This document shows, one piece after another, positions 24,904 through 32,973 of a stretch of 43,695 nucleotides of DNA. Position 1 is the first letter of the stretch. Each line of letters starts with the position of its first letter. Below the pieces are notes generated by a model. The model saw only the letters and a list, made by a program, of their open reading frames with translations. It was not told the origin of the DNA and did not search any database. The stretch is from NCBI RefSeq assembly GCF_007644045.2, contig NZ_VMDW02000144.1, positions 1 to 43,695 of the forward strand. Direction: 5' to 3'. Origin of the DNA: Vogesella urethralis. Lineage in GTDB: Bacteria; Pseudomonadota; Gammaproteobacteria; Burkholderiales; Chromobacteriaceae. Both the position numbers and the translations under genes were made by a program.

Positions 24904-25935
24904 ATGTCCACCGTCATCGATCTGCGCAGCGACACCGTTACCCACCCCACCCCGGCCATGCGCCAGGCCATGGCCAACGCCGTGGTCGGCGACGACGTCT
25001 ACGGTGACGACCCCACGGTACACGAGCTGGAAACGTTGGCCGCACGCCTGCTGGGCAAGGAAGCCGCGCTGTTCGTACCCAGCGGCAACTTCGGCAACCA
25101 GCTGGCGCTGTTTACCCACTGCCAGCGTGGCGACGAAGTGATTCTGGGCGACGACTGCCACATCGTGTGGCACGAAACCGGCGGCGCCGCCGTCATTGCC
25201 GGCGTACAGCTGCGCACCATCGCCAGCGATAACGGCGTACTGCCCGCCGCCGAGGTGAAAAAACGCATCCGTGACGGCGAAGACATCCACTGGCCGCGCA
25301 CCGGCCTGATCTGCCTGGAAAACGCGCACAGCAACGGCCGCGTCATTCCGCTGGCCGACATGGCGGCGGTGTGGGACGTAGCACAACAGCACGGTGTACC
25401 GGTGCACCTGGACGGCGCCCGCGTGTTCAACGCCGCCGTGCACCTGGGCTGCGACGTCAGCGACATCACCCGCTACAGCGATACCGTGATGTGCTGCCTG
25501 TCCAAAGGCCTGGCCGCGCCGGTAGGCTCCATTCTGGCCGGCCCGGCCACCTTCATCGCCCGCGCCCGCAAAAACCGCAAGCTGCTGGGCGGCGGCCTGC
25601 GCCAGGCCGGCGTACTGGCCGCCCCCGGCCTGCTGGCGCTCACCGAGATGGTGGCACGCCTGCCGGAAGACCACGCCAACGCCCGCTACCTGGCCGCACA
25701 GCTGGCCGCCCTGCCCGGCGTGGAAGTGAACCTGGACAACGTGCACATCAACATGGTGTGGTTCCGCCTGCCCGCCGCGCTGGATAGCAACCGCCTGATG
25801 GCGGCACTGGCCGCGGCCAACATCAAGGCCAACGGGCCGGAACACGGCCTGATGCGGCTGGTGACGCACTGGCAAGTTGGCCGCAGCGAGCTGGACCGCG
25901 TCGTCGCCGTATTCGCCAGCGTGCTGGCCGCATGA
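24904..25935 (+). CDS. ltaE: Low-specificity L-threonine aldolase
   Basis: A 343-aa PLP enzyme that cleaves L-threonine or L-allo-threonine to glycine and acetaldehyde. Family marks are [18 protein letters not shown] at the N-terminus, [25 protein letters not shown] and the PLP lysine K201 in [13 protein letters not shown]. The ATG at 24904 has AGGAG 6 bases upstream. Its stop overlaps the start of the TauE-like permease by 4 nt. Length and motifs are normal. Confidence 0.93.
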   Translation: MSTVIDLRSDTVTHPTPAMRQAMANAVVGDDVYGDDPTVHELETLAARLLGKEAALFVPSGNFGNQLALFTHCQRGDEVILGDDCHIVWHETGGAAVIAGVQLRTIASDNGVLPAAEVKKRIRDGEDIHWPRTGLICLENAHSNGRVIPLADMAAVWDVAQQHGVPVHLDGARVFNAAVHLGCDVSDITRYSDTVMCCLSKGLAAPVGSILAGPATFIARARKNRKLLGGGLRQAGVLAAPGLLALTEMVARLPEDHANARYLAAQLAALPGVEVNLDNVHINMVWFRLPAALDSNRLMAALAAANIKANGPEHGLMRLVTHWQVGRSELDRVVAVFASVLAA

Positions 25936-26690
25936 CGCTCACCGTCGCACTGGCGCTGTTTGCCGCCGCCTTCGCCGCCGGCGGCCTCAACGCCGTGGCC
26001 GGTGGCGGCACGCTGATTACCTTCCCCGCGCTGGTAGCGGCCGGTGTGCCGCCCATCGTGGCCAACGCCACCAGCTCGGTATCGCAATGGCCCGGCTACG
26101 TGGCCAGCAGCCTCACCTTCCGCCGCGAACTCGCCGGTCAGCGCGCCATGGCGGGCATGAGCGTCGCCAGCGTGCTGGGCGGCCTGGCGGGAGGTTGGCT
26201 GGTGACGGTGGTGTCGCCCCGGCTGTTCGACGTGCTGATCCCGTGGCTGATCCTGCTGGCCACCGCCATGTTTGCCTTCAGCGCCACGCTCACGCGCTGG
26301 ATGAGCCAGCACGCGGCCAACGTGGGCCGCAGTACCGGCGCGCTGCTGCTAGGGCAGTTCGTGGTCAGCATTTACGGCGGCTTTTTCGGCGGCGGCATGG
26401 GCATCATGATGCTGGCGCTGTACAGCCTGTTTGCGCTGGATACCCTCACCCGCATGAACGCGCTGAAAACCTGGCTATCGGTGCTGATCTCGGGCGTAGC
26501 GGTGCTCACCTTCATCGTGGCCGGCCTGGTGGACTGGCCCGCCGCGCTGGTAATGCTGGCCGGCACCATCTGCGGCGGCGTCGCCGGCGCCCGCCTCGCC
26601 CGCCGGCTGCCGGCGCTGTGGCTGAAGCGGGTGGTGGTGGCGCTGGGCAGCGTGCTGACCGCCGCGTTTTTCTGGAAGGTGTACGGCTAG
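25932..26690 (+). CDS. TSUP-family (TauE/SafE) membrane permease
   Basis: A 252-aa inner-membrane protein of the TauE/SafE (TSUP) family, which exports or imports small sulfur or organic anions. It has 7-8 predicted hydrophobic segments and the two family repeats: the first in [18 protein letters not shown] with [12 protein letters not shown], the second in [19 protein letters not shown]. It is translationally coupled to ltaE by ATGA. The substrate is unknown. Confidence 0.88.
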   Translation: MTLTVALALFAAAFAAGGLNAVAGGGTLITFPALVAAGVPPIVANATSSVSQWPGYVASSLTFRRELAGQRAMAGMSVASVLGGLAGGWLVTVVSPRLFDVLIPWLILLATAMFAFSATLTRWMSQHAANVGRSTGALLLGQFVVSIYGGFFGGGMGIMMLALYSLFALDTLTRMNALKTWLSVLISGVAVLTFIVAGLVDWPAALVMLAGTICGGVAGARLARRLPALWLKRVVVALGSVLTAAFFWKVYG

Positions 26691-26696
26691 CGCCGC

Positions 26697-28301
26697 TTAC
26701 GGCGACAGCACCGCCTTCACACCGGCCCAATCCAGCCCGAAACGCGCCAGATACTTGCGCAGGCGGTCGGCGTCGTTGGCCGTGCTGCGCGCCTGGCGCG
26801 ACACCGCGAACAGGCAGCGGCCCGCTTCGGACAAACTGTCGGCGTCGCGGCACGCTGCCAGTACCGCCTCCAACTGGGCCTGATCGAACAGGTCGAGCTG
26901 CGCGTCCGGCAAGACCTGCTGCCATAAGGCCGGCGCCAGCGCCGCCCCGTTGGCCACCGGCGCTTGCCAGCCATCGCGCAAGCGCGCCATTTCCTCGGTT
27001 ACCTCGGCCAGGCCGATATTACCGTCGTCGGCCAGCGTCGCCATGCGGGTTACCGACGCCGACAGCTCGCGAAAATTACCCTGCCAGCTGGCCTCGGCCG
27101 ACGTGGCAAAGGCCAGGTATGCCTCGCGGGCCTCGCGGCTGAAACGCACCCGCTCGCCGCTTTCGCTGGCGTGGCGCAGCAGCTCGAACTCCAGGTTGGG
27201 CGCAATGTCCTCGCGCCGGGCGGCCAAGCCCGGCAAGGTAAAGCGCCACAGGTTGATGCGGGCGTACAGGTCTTCGCGAAAGCGCCCGGCCGCCACCCAT
27301 TGCTGTAGGTCTCGCACCGTACCGCACACCAGCTGGAAACTGCTGCTGACTTCGCGGTCGCTGCCGTAGGGGAAGAAGCGCTTTTCCTCGATGGCTTTCA
27401 ACAGCATGGCCTGTTCGTCCAAGCCCAGCTCGCCGATTTCGTCCAGAAACAGCATGCCGCCATCGGCGCGTTTGAGCAGGCCCTCGCGCGCTTGCAAGGC
27501 GCCGGTAAACGCGCCCTTCACATGGCCGAACAGGGCCGACATCGCCCCGTCCCCGCGCAAGGTGGCGCAGTTCACCTCTACCAGTGGCCCGCTCAACTGA
27601 TGGCGTGCCTTTTTCAGCTGATACAGGCGGCGCGCCAGAAAGCTCTTGCCGGCGCCGGTCGGCCCGCACAGCAACACCGGCGCACCGGAACGGGTAGCCA
27701 CCCGTTCGATCTGGCCGATCATGCGGTTGAAGGCCTCGTTACGGGTGGCGATCCCGCTCTTCAGCAAGGCCAGCGTATCGTCGCGCTGGCGGGCAAAACG
27801 CTGCGCAATCTGGTCGTAGCGCGACAAATCGAGGTCGATCACCTTGACCGTCCCCGTGTAGCCGTCGTCGGCACGGCCGATACTGCTTTGCAGCAGCCGC
27901 CCCGGGATATGGCGCGACTCGGCCAGCAAAAACCAGCAAATCTGCGCCACGTGGGTACCGGTGGTGATGTGCAACAGGTAGTCCTCGTGCTCGCTGTCGA
28001 ACGGGTAGGCGGCGGCAAAGTCGTGCAGCGCGGCGTACACCTCTTCGAAATCCCATGGGTCACGCAGGTTGCAGGTTTCCAGCACCACCTCGGTATCGGG
28101 CGAGACACGGCGGATGTCGTCGGCAGTCAGTTGCGCCAGCTTCAGACTGTGGTTGTCGTGCAGTAAATGCAACCGGTGCAGCTGCCATTGCGGCTGGCGG
28201 CAAATGCCGACGCTGGGCCGCCATTTCTTCCAGCGCGCTTCGCCAAAACCGCCTTTGTCCAGCACCGTACCCAGAAACCCGATGGCAACCTGCTTGCGCA
28301 T
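26697..28301 (-). CDS. rtcR: Sigma-54-dependent RNA-repair regulator RtcR
   Basis: A 534-aa bacterial enhancer-binding protein of the RtcR type. Residues 1-180 form the N-terminal CARF-like sensor domain, with TIGTKG-like opening residues (AIGFLGTVLDKGG). The AAA+ domain has Walker A GPTGAGKS (213-220), the sigma-54-contact GAFTGA loop (263-268) and Walker B FLDEIGEL (D287, E288). A helix-turn-helix region closes the protein. In Salmonella RtcR is activated by damaged-tRNA ligands and turns on the rtc operon. Here it is divergent from a sigma-54 promoter that leads into tRNA-like leader RNA, slipin and rtcB. Confidence 0.95.
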   Translation of the reverse strand: MRKQVAIGFLGTVLDKGGFGEARWKKWRPSVGICRQPQWQLHRLHLLHDNHSLKLAQLTADDIRRVSPDTEVVLETCNLRDPWDFEEVYAALHDFAAAYPFDSEHEDYLLHITTGTHVAQICWFLLAESRHIPGRLLQSSIGRADDGYTGTVKVIDLDLSRYDQIAQRFARQRDDTLALLKSGIATRNEAFNRMIGQIERVATRSGAPVLLCGPTGAGKSFLARRLYQLKKARHQLSGPLVEVNCATLRGDGAMSALFGHVKGAFTGALQAREGLLKRADGGMLFLDEIGELGLDEQAMLLKAIEEKRFFPYGSDREVSSSFQLVCGTVRDLQQWVAAGRFREDLYARINLWRFTLPGLAARREDIAPNLEFELLRHASESGERVRFSREAREAYLAFATSAEASWQGNFRELSASVTRMATLADDGNIGLAEVTEEMARLRDGWQAPVANGAALAPALWQQVLPDAQLDLFDQAQLEAVLAACRDADSLSEAGRCLFAVSRQARSTANDADRLRKYLARFGLDWAGVKAVLSP

Positions 28302-28451
28302 GACAACTATCCCAAAAGATAAATTTACTAGCCAAAAGTATCATATTTCCAATGGCATGCTTGGCAAAATTGTCGACAGCAGCCTTAAGAATAAAAATAA
28401 AAACATTCAAAAACAGCCACTTGCAAGATTTTTTCAGCTTTAGCACCCCGC
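28302..28451. promoter_or_regulatory. AT-rich rtcR / RNA-repair intergenic region
   Basis: About 150 bp, far richer in A and T than its surroundings, lie between rtcR and the sigma-54 promoter. This is where RtcR upstream activating sites and a DNA-bending site would be expected. An 8-bp palindrome TGTCGACA (28371-28378) is the only clear symmetric element. No gene is seen. Confidence 0.5.
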
Positions 28452-28467
28452 TGGCACGCTATTGGCA
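28452..28467 (+). promoter_or_regulatory. Sigma-54 promoter of the RNA-repair transcript
   Basis: TGGCACG-CTAT-TGGCA matches the -24/-12 consensus (TGGCACG-N4-TTGCW) with one mismatch, and the invariant GG and GC are spaced by 10 bases. It points toward slipin and rtcB. With RtcR divergent, this is the expected target; transcription would begin near 28478. Confidence 0.85.
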
Positions 28468-28590
28468 ATAGTCAACACACTGCCCAACGCAGCACGGTGC
28501 CCACGGGAGGCGGTTGCTAGCCGCCCCGGTGCCCGGTACCAGGCCCGCCTGTCGTAGCCGGGTATGCCGCCCCTTGTTGCACGGCAGTAC

Positions 28591-28636
28591 GGCGATGGCA
28601 GTGGTTGCCACGCCGGGTTCGACTCCCGGCATCGCC
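28591..28636 (+). ncRNA. Mini-tRNA-like fold (acceptor plus T arm only)
   Basis: A 7-bp acceptor-like stem GGCGATG (28591-28597)/CATCGCC (28630-28636) abuts a perfect T arm: CCGGG (28613-28617), 7-nt loop TTCGACT, CCCGG (28625-28629). This is the junction found in real tRNAs. The D and anticodon arms are replaced by a stub hairpin GTGG-TTG-CCAC (28601-28611). It cannot decode; it is a tRNA mimic or relic. Confidence 0.75.
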
Positions 28637-28707
28637 TCCTCGGTAGCTCATTTGGTAGAGCAACAGCCTGTTCGCTGTGTGTAGCGGGTTCGATTCCCGT
28701 CCGAAAC
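28637..28707 (+). ncRNA. Full tRNA-like fold with a defective acceptor
   Basis: It begins at the base after the mini fold. It has a 7-nt acceptor strand, TA, D arm GCTC-ATTTGGTA-GAGC (28646-28661), a 5-bp anticodon-like arm ACAGC/GCTGT (28663-28678) with a 6-nt loop CTGTTC, a 5-nt variable region, and T arm GCGGG-TTCGATT-CCCGT (28684-28700). Only the inner 4 bp of the acceptor stem pair, there is no encoded CCA, and the loop is one base short, so it is unlikely to be a translating tRNA. It resembles tRNA-mimic modules of bacterial Y RNAs. Confidence 0.78.
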
Positions 28708-28765
28708 GCCCTCTCAAGGCGAGTGTGTCAATGCAGTAGCCGAGCCGGTGCGGCCAACCCGCCGC

Positions 28766-28890
28766 CACACCGCTAGCCAGCCCGCGACCCGTTGCCGCAG
28801 CAACATCCGGGGGCAGCCACCGCGTAGTCAGCGGCGCTGCCCACCCACGATGCCCCTGCCGCACCCCGTCGCCCGCCCGCTAGCGGTGTG
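28766..28890 (+). ncRNA. 12-bp-closed multi-hairpin RNA domain
   Basis: CACACCGCTAGC (28766-28777) and GCTAGCGGTGTG (28879-28890) are perfect complements enclosing about 100 nt. Inside are GTTGC-CGCA-GCAAC (28791-28804) and GGGCAGC/GCTGCCC (28811-28842). A long end-closing helix with internal modules is the general plan of Y-like RNAs. The domain ends 30 nt before the slipin start and could also act as a leader element. Confidence 0.6.
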
Positions 28891-28920
28891 CCCCCGGCTC
28901 ACCCGAACAAGGAGCCCAAG

Positions 28921-30066
28921 ATGCTAAAGAAACTGCTGGTCAAGAAAAACGAGCGCGGCCTGCTGCTGCGCGAAGGCGACTTCGAATGCCTGCTGCCGCC
29001 AGGCCGCCACTACCGCTTCGACCCCTTCGGGCAGCTGACCCTGGAAACCATCAGCCTGCAGCAGGCGCGCTTCGAGCACCCGCTGGCCGACTACCTGCGC
29101 CAGCATGCACCCGAGGTGGTAGCCGCCCACTTTCACGAGGTGTCGCTGGGCGACGACGAAGCGGCGCTGCGCTACGAACGCGAGCAGCTGGTAGAGATCC
29201 TGCCCCCCGGCCATAACGGCCTGTACTGGCAGGACCGGGTGCCGATGCACGTCGAACGCGTCAACCTGCGTGACGCCGCGGCCCTGCCCGCCGCTTTGCA
29301 GGCACGCCTGACGCAAACCCTGCTACGCGGCCGCCAGATTGCCGGCCTGAACGCGGTGCTGAATGCGCAAGTACCGGCCGGCTTTGTCGGCCTGCTACGC
29401 AGCGAAGGCGACGCGCTGCGGCTGTTGGCGCCGGGCCGCTACTGCTACTGGCGCTTCAACCGTGACATTGCGGTAGAGCTGGTCGATACCCGCTTGCAGG
29501 CACTGGAAGTCAGCGGCCAGGAAATCCTGACCCGCGACAAGGTCAGCCTGCGGCTGAACCTGAACGCCAACTGGCAGTTCCACGACGTGCTGCAAGCCTT
29601 CAGCCAGCTGCCCAAACCGGCCGAGCACCTGTACCGCGAGCTGCAACTGCTGCTGCGCGCCGCCGTGGGTACCCGCACGCTGGATGAACTGCTGGAAAAC
29701 AAGCAGCTGCTGGACCAGGAGCTGCTGCACAAGGCACGCACCCGGCTGGCCGTGTTCGGCATCGACCTGCAAGCGCTGGGGGTGAAAGACATCATCCTGC
29801 CCGGCGACATGAAGGCCTTGCTGGCCAAGGTGGTAGAAGCCGAAAAAGCGGCGCAGGCCAACGTCATCCGCCGCCGCGAGGAAACCGGCGCCACCCGCTC
29901 GCTGCTGAACACCGCCAAAGTGATGGAAGACAACCCCACCGCGCTGCGACTGAAAGAGCTGGAAACGCTGGAACGCCTGGCAGAGCGCATCGACAAGATT
30001 TCGGTGGTAGGCGGCCTGGATCAATTGCTGAACGGTTTGGTCACCCTGCGGCCAACCTCACCCTGA
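28921..30066 (+). CDS. Slipin (SPFH/band-7) protein of the RNA-repair operon
   Basis: A 381-aa SPFH-domain protein of the slipin group. The N-terminal stretch (LVKKNERGLLLREGDFECLL, then PPGRHYRFDPFG) matches those linked to RNA-repair genes; it lacks the obvious membrane hairpin of classical slipins. The SPFH core covers about residues 165-300 (VELVDTRLQALEVSGQEILT, LRLNLNANWQFHD), and a helical tail includes KVVEAEKAAQANVIRRREET. AAGGAG stands 6 bases before the ATG at 28921. Slipins next to RtcB have been noted in comparative surveys of RNA-repair operons; the molecular role is unknown. rtcB starts 12 bases later. Confidence 0.87.
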   Translation: MLKKLLVKKNERGLLLREGDFECLLPPGRHYRFDPFGQLTLETISLQQARFEHPLADYLRQHAPEVVAAHFHEVSLGDDEAALRYEREQLVEILPPGHNGLYWQDRVPMHVERVNLRDAAALPAALQARLTQTLLRGRQIAGLNAVLNAQVPAGFVGLLRSEGDALRLLAPGRYCYWRFNRDIAVELVDTRLQALEVSGQEILTRDKVSLRLNLNANWQFHDVLQAFSQLPKPAEHLYRELQLLLRAAVGTRTLDELLENKQLLDQELLHKARTRLAVFGIDLQALGVKDIILPGDMKALLAKVVEAEKAAQANVIRRREETGATRSLLNTAKVMEDNPTALRLKELETLERLAERIDKISVVGGLDQLLNGLVTLRPTSP

Positions 30067-30078
30067 CACGGAAACAAT

Positions 30079-31302
30079 ATGGATACCCGACAAGACTACG
30101 AACTGCTGCAACAGGACGGTGGCAGCCCGATCAAGATGTGGACCCGCGGTGTGCCGGTAGAAGACAGCGCGCGCCAGCAGCTGCTGCAAACGGCACAGCT
30201 GCCCTTCATCTTCAAGCACCTGGCGGTCATGCCCGACGTTCACCTGGGCAAAGGCTCCACCATCGGCAGCGTCATCCCCACCCAAGGCGCCATCATTCCG
30301 GCGGCAGTCGGCGTGGATATCGGCTGCGGCATGATGGCCGCCCGTACCACGCTGACAGCCAGCGACCTGCCGGACAACCTGGCCGGCCTGCGCAGCGCCA
30401 TCGAAGCGGCGGTACCGCACGGCCGCACCAGCGGCCCGCGCGACCAGGGCAGCTGGCACCAGCCCCCGGCCAGCGTAGACGCGGCCTGGGCCAAGCTGGC
30501 ACCGGCCTTTACCGCGCTGACGCAGAAATACCCGCGGCTGAAGAACACCAACAACTACAAGCACCTGGGCACGCTGGGTACCGGTAACCACTTCATTGAA
30601 GTGTGCCTGGACGAAGCCGAACGGGTGTGGGTGATGCTGCACTCCGGCTCACGCGGCGTCGGTAACGCCATCGGCAACCTGTTCATCGAACTGGCACAGG
30701 CCGACATGCGCCAACACATGGCCAACCTGCCCAGCCGCGACCTGGCCTACTTCGAAGAAGGCAGCCAGCACTTTGACGATTACGTCGCCGCCGTGGGCTG
30801 GGCGCAGGACTACGCCCGGCAGAACCGCATGGTGATGATGGAACACGTGGTGGCCGCCATGCGCCGCGTCATCAGCAAACCGTTTGCTGCCGACGTGGAA
30901 GCCGTGAACTGCCACCACAACTACGTGCAGCAGGAAACCCACTTCGGCCACCAGGTACTGGTCACGCGCAAGGGCGCGGTGGCGGCGCACAAAGGGCAGC
31001 TGGGCATCATCCCCGGCTCGATGGGGGCCAAAAGCTTCATCGTGCGCGGCCTGGGCAACGAGGAAGCGTTCTGTTCCTGCAGCCACGGCGCCGGCCGCCG
31101 CATGAGCCGCAGCGAAGCCAAACGCCGCTTTACCGTGGCCGACCAGATCGGCGCCACGGCACACGTGGAATGCCGCAAGGACGCCGCCGTCATCGACGAG
31201 ATCCCGATGGCCTACAAAGACATCGACGCCGTGATGCTGGCGCAGCAAAAACTGGTGGAAGTGGTACACACCTTGCGCCAGGTGGTGTGCGTGAAAGGCT
31301 GA
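30079..31302 (+). CDS. rtcB: RNA-splicing ligase RtcB
   Basis: A 407-aa GTP- and manganese-dependent ligase joining 2',3'-cyclic-phosphate or 3'-phosphate RNA ends to 5'-OH ends. Metal and nucleotide motifs are visible: MPDVHLGKGSTIG, VGVDIGCGM (D80, C83), GTGNHF, MLHSGSRGVGN, CHHNY, GSMGAKSF and the guanylylated histidine H336 in CSHGAGRRMSR. It is complete. No RtcA cyclase or archease gene accompanies it in the window. It is the last gene of the RtcR/sigma-54 unit. Confidence 0.96.
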   Translation: MDTRQDYELLQQDGGSPIKMWTRGVPVEDSARQQLLQTAQLPFIFKHLAVMPDVHLGKGSTIGSVIPTQGAIIPAAVGVDIGCGMMAARTTLTASDLPDNLAGLRSAIEAAVPHGRTSGPRDQGSWHQPPASVDAAWAKLAPAFTALTQKYPRLKNTNNYKHLGTLGTGNHFIEVCLDEAERVWVMLHSGSRGVGNAIGNLFIELAQADMRQHMANLPSRDLAYFEEGSQHFDDYVAAVGWAQDYARQNRMVMMEHVVAAMRRVISKPFAADVEAVNCHHNYVQQETHFGHQVLVTRKGAVAAHKGQLGIIPGSMGAKSFIVRGLGNEEAFCSCSHGAGRRMSRSEAKRRFTVADQIGATAHVECRKDAAVIDEIPMAYKDIDAVMLAQQKLVEVVHTLRQVVCVKG

Positions 31303-31371
31303 ACACCACGGCGCCAGCCATCGCGTCCCGCTGCTGACACGGCGGCCAAGCCCTCAAGCTTGGCCGCCGCC

Positions 31372-32061
31372 TCACGCCGCGTCGCGTTCGGAAAACACCT
31401 CTTTCGCCGCCAGTACCGCGTTGATGGCCGCCGGGAAGCCGGCGTACACCGCCATCTGCGTCAGCACCGCAATCACCTCGTCGCGGCTGCAGCCTACGTT
31501 CAGCGCACCGTGCAGATGCACCTTCAGCTGCGGCGTGGCGTAGCCCAGCGCGGCCAGCGCCGCGATGGTGGCGATTTCGCGCTCTTTCAGCGTCAGCACG
31601 TCGTCCTGGTATACCTCGCCAAACGGAAAGGCAATGGTGTACGCGGCCAAGGCCGGGGCCACGCCTTGCAGTGCGTCGATGACGCGCTGGCCGGCCTCGC
31701 CATCCACTTGCGCCAGCCGCGCCAGGCCCCGCGCGTAGCGGGTGGCACCGTCATCCGGCTGCGCGGGTGCCTGCGGTGGCAGCGTGGCCAGCGGCCAGTG
31801 CTGCTGCAGCCGGGTAAGGCCGCGCGCCTGGTAGGCCACGGTATGCGCGGCGGCGTGATGGGCGGCAAAGGCGTCGGCGTCGCGGAAGCTTTCCAGCAGC
31901 CAGAAGCCGGCGGCGTCATCGGTTTGTTGCAGTAGCTCGAAGCGCAGGCAGCCGGGCTCGCGCCGGGTGTGCCAGCACAGCTGTTGCAAGGCCTGGCGTG
32001 CCTCGTCGACGGCCACGTCATCGCACAGGCCCAGGCGGGCGATCAGGGTATACGGGGTCAT
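31372..32061 (-). CDS. ABM monooxygenase / CMD fusion protein
   Basis: A 229-aa protein with two small domains. Residues about 1-95 resemble an antibiotic-biosynthesis-monooxygenase (ABM) ferredoxin-like domain (RREPGCLRFELLQQTDDAAG, FWLLESFRDADAFAAHHAA). Residues about 135-222 match the carboxymuconolactone decarboxylase/AhpD-like family (LTLKEREIATIAALAALGYA, VHLHGALNVGCSRDEVIAVL). The single Cys of the latter means no AhpD-type CxxC. The start is ATG at 32061, with GAGGAG upstream. It is 10 bases after an SDR gene and likely in its operon. The reaction is unknown. Confidence 0.8.
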   Translation of the reverse strand: MTPYTLIARLGLCDDVAVDEARQALQQLCWHTRREPGCLRFELLQQTDDAAGFWLLESFRDADAFAAHHAAAHTVAYQARGLTRLQQHWPLATLPPQAPAQPDDGATRYARGLARLAQVDGEAGQRVIDALQGVAPALAAYTIAFPFGEVYQDDVLTLKEREIATIAALAALGYATPQLKVHLHGALNVGCSRDEVIAVLTQMAVYAGFPAAINAVLAAKEVFSERDAA

Positions 32062-32071
32062 GGCGGGCTCC

Positions 32072-32851
32072 TCAAGCAACGGTGTAACCGCCGTCCAGCA
32101 CCAGGTCGTGGCCGCTGGCAAAGCTGGCCGCAGCGGACAGCAAGAACATCACCGCGGCGGCAATTTCGTGCGACTGGCCGTCGCGGCCGGCCGGGGTGGT
32201 GGCGGTAAATGCCTCACGGCTGGCAGCATCGCCAAAACCCTGTGCCGACATGCGGCTGGCCACCACGCCGGGGCTGACACTGTTGATGCGGATACCCTGG
32301 CCGTAGTACTCCAGCGCGGCGGTGCGGGTGAGGCCCAGCAGCGCGTGCTTGCTCACCACGTACGGGCTGATGCCGCCAAAGCCCACCTGGCCGGCAATCG
32401 ACACATTGTTGACGATGGCGCCGCCACCGCTGGCCAGCAGCGCCGCGATCTGGTGGCGCATGGCCCAGAACACGCTGCGTACATTGCTGTCCAGGCTCAT
32501 CTGCAGCGCGTGGTCGTCCTGCAGGTGCAGCGGCGCAGGCGGGCACAACCAGCCGGCGTTGTTGAAGGCGCCGTCCAGGCGGCCAAAGTGGCGCACGGCC
32601 GCGTCTACCGAGGCGGCGATATCGGCTTCGCGCAGCACGTCGGTACGGTGAAACAGGGCGCGGCCGCCGGCGGCTTCGATATCGCGCGCCACGAGCGCAG
32701 CCTGTTCGGCGTCGCGTGCGGCCAACAGCACGTTGGCGCCGGCGGCGCCCAGCGCACGGGCGGTAGCGGCGCCAATGCCGGAAGCCGCACCGCTCAGCCA
32801 GAAGGTTTTACCCGCCAGTGTGCTGGCGACGGGGGAAGTGGGGGTGGTCAT
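32072..32851 (-). CDS. Short-chain dehydrogenase/reductase
   Basis: A 259-aa classical SDR. It has the nucleotide motif SGAASGIG, FNNAGW, a Ser in VSIAGQVGF, the catalytic Y-x3-K (SPYVVSKHAL) and the PGVVASRM loop. The C-terminus (ASGHDLVLDGGYTVA) is standard. Substrate unknown. It is the first gene of a two-gene unit with the ABM/CMD protein and is divergent from a LysR regulator that probably controls it. Confidence 0.88.
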   Translation of the reverse strand: MTTPTSPVASTLAGKTFWLSGAASGIGAATARALGAAGANVLLAARDAEQAALVARDIEAAGGRALFHRTDVLREADIAASVDAAVRHFGRLDGAFNNAGWLCPPAPLHLQDDHALQMSLDSNVRSVFWAMRHQIAALLASGGGAIVNNVSIAGQVGFGGISPYVVSKHALLGLTRTAALEYYGQGIRINSVSPGVVASRMSAQGFGDAASREAFTATTPAGRDGQSHEIAAAVMFLLSAAASFASGHDLVLDGGYTVA

Positions 32852-32973
32852 CGTGCATTCCCTTGCAAACAGGGCCCAACCGGGGTGGCTGTAGCCATGC
32901 TGACAGCGTAAGGCCGGCGATTACCCGCTACAATCCAGGCTATCTTTCTTGCTTTACTGAGCAATATTCACCA

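Larger units (their letters stand above)
28478..28920 (+). ncRNA. Structured non-coding leader of the RNA-repair operon
   Basis: About 440 nt with no protein gene lie between the sigma-54 promoter and the slipin start. By eye it contains a hairpin GGCGG/CCGCC (28509-28525), a nested stem (GCCCGG 28531-28536 with CCGGGT, enclosing CAGG/CCTG), two tRNA-like folds, a small hairpin CGCC/GGCG (28707-28721) and a 12-bp-closed domain (28766-28890). One GCGGCCAAC word lies at 28750. RNA-repair operons in other bacteria carry Y RNAs with a tRNA-mimic module (YrlA), so a non-coding RNA role is likely. Boundaries and processing are unknown. Confidence 0.7.

Noticed and set aside
28353-28366. Second sigma-54 promoter (TGGCATGCTTGGCA)
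   Set aside because: The GG to GC spacing is 8, not 10 bases.
28637-28707. Functional tRNA gene
   Set aside because: Only 4 acceptor pairs form, there is no CCA end and the anticodon loop has 6 nt, so it is listed as a tRNA-like RNA.
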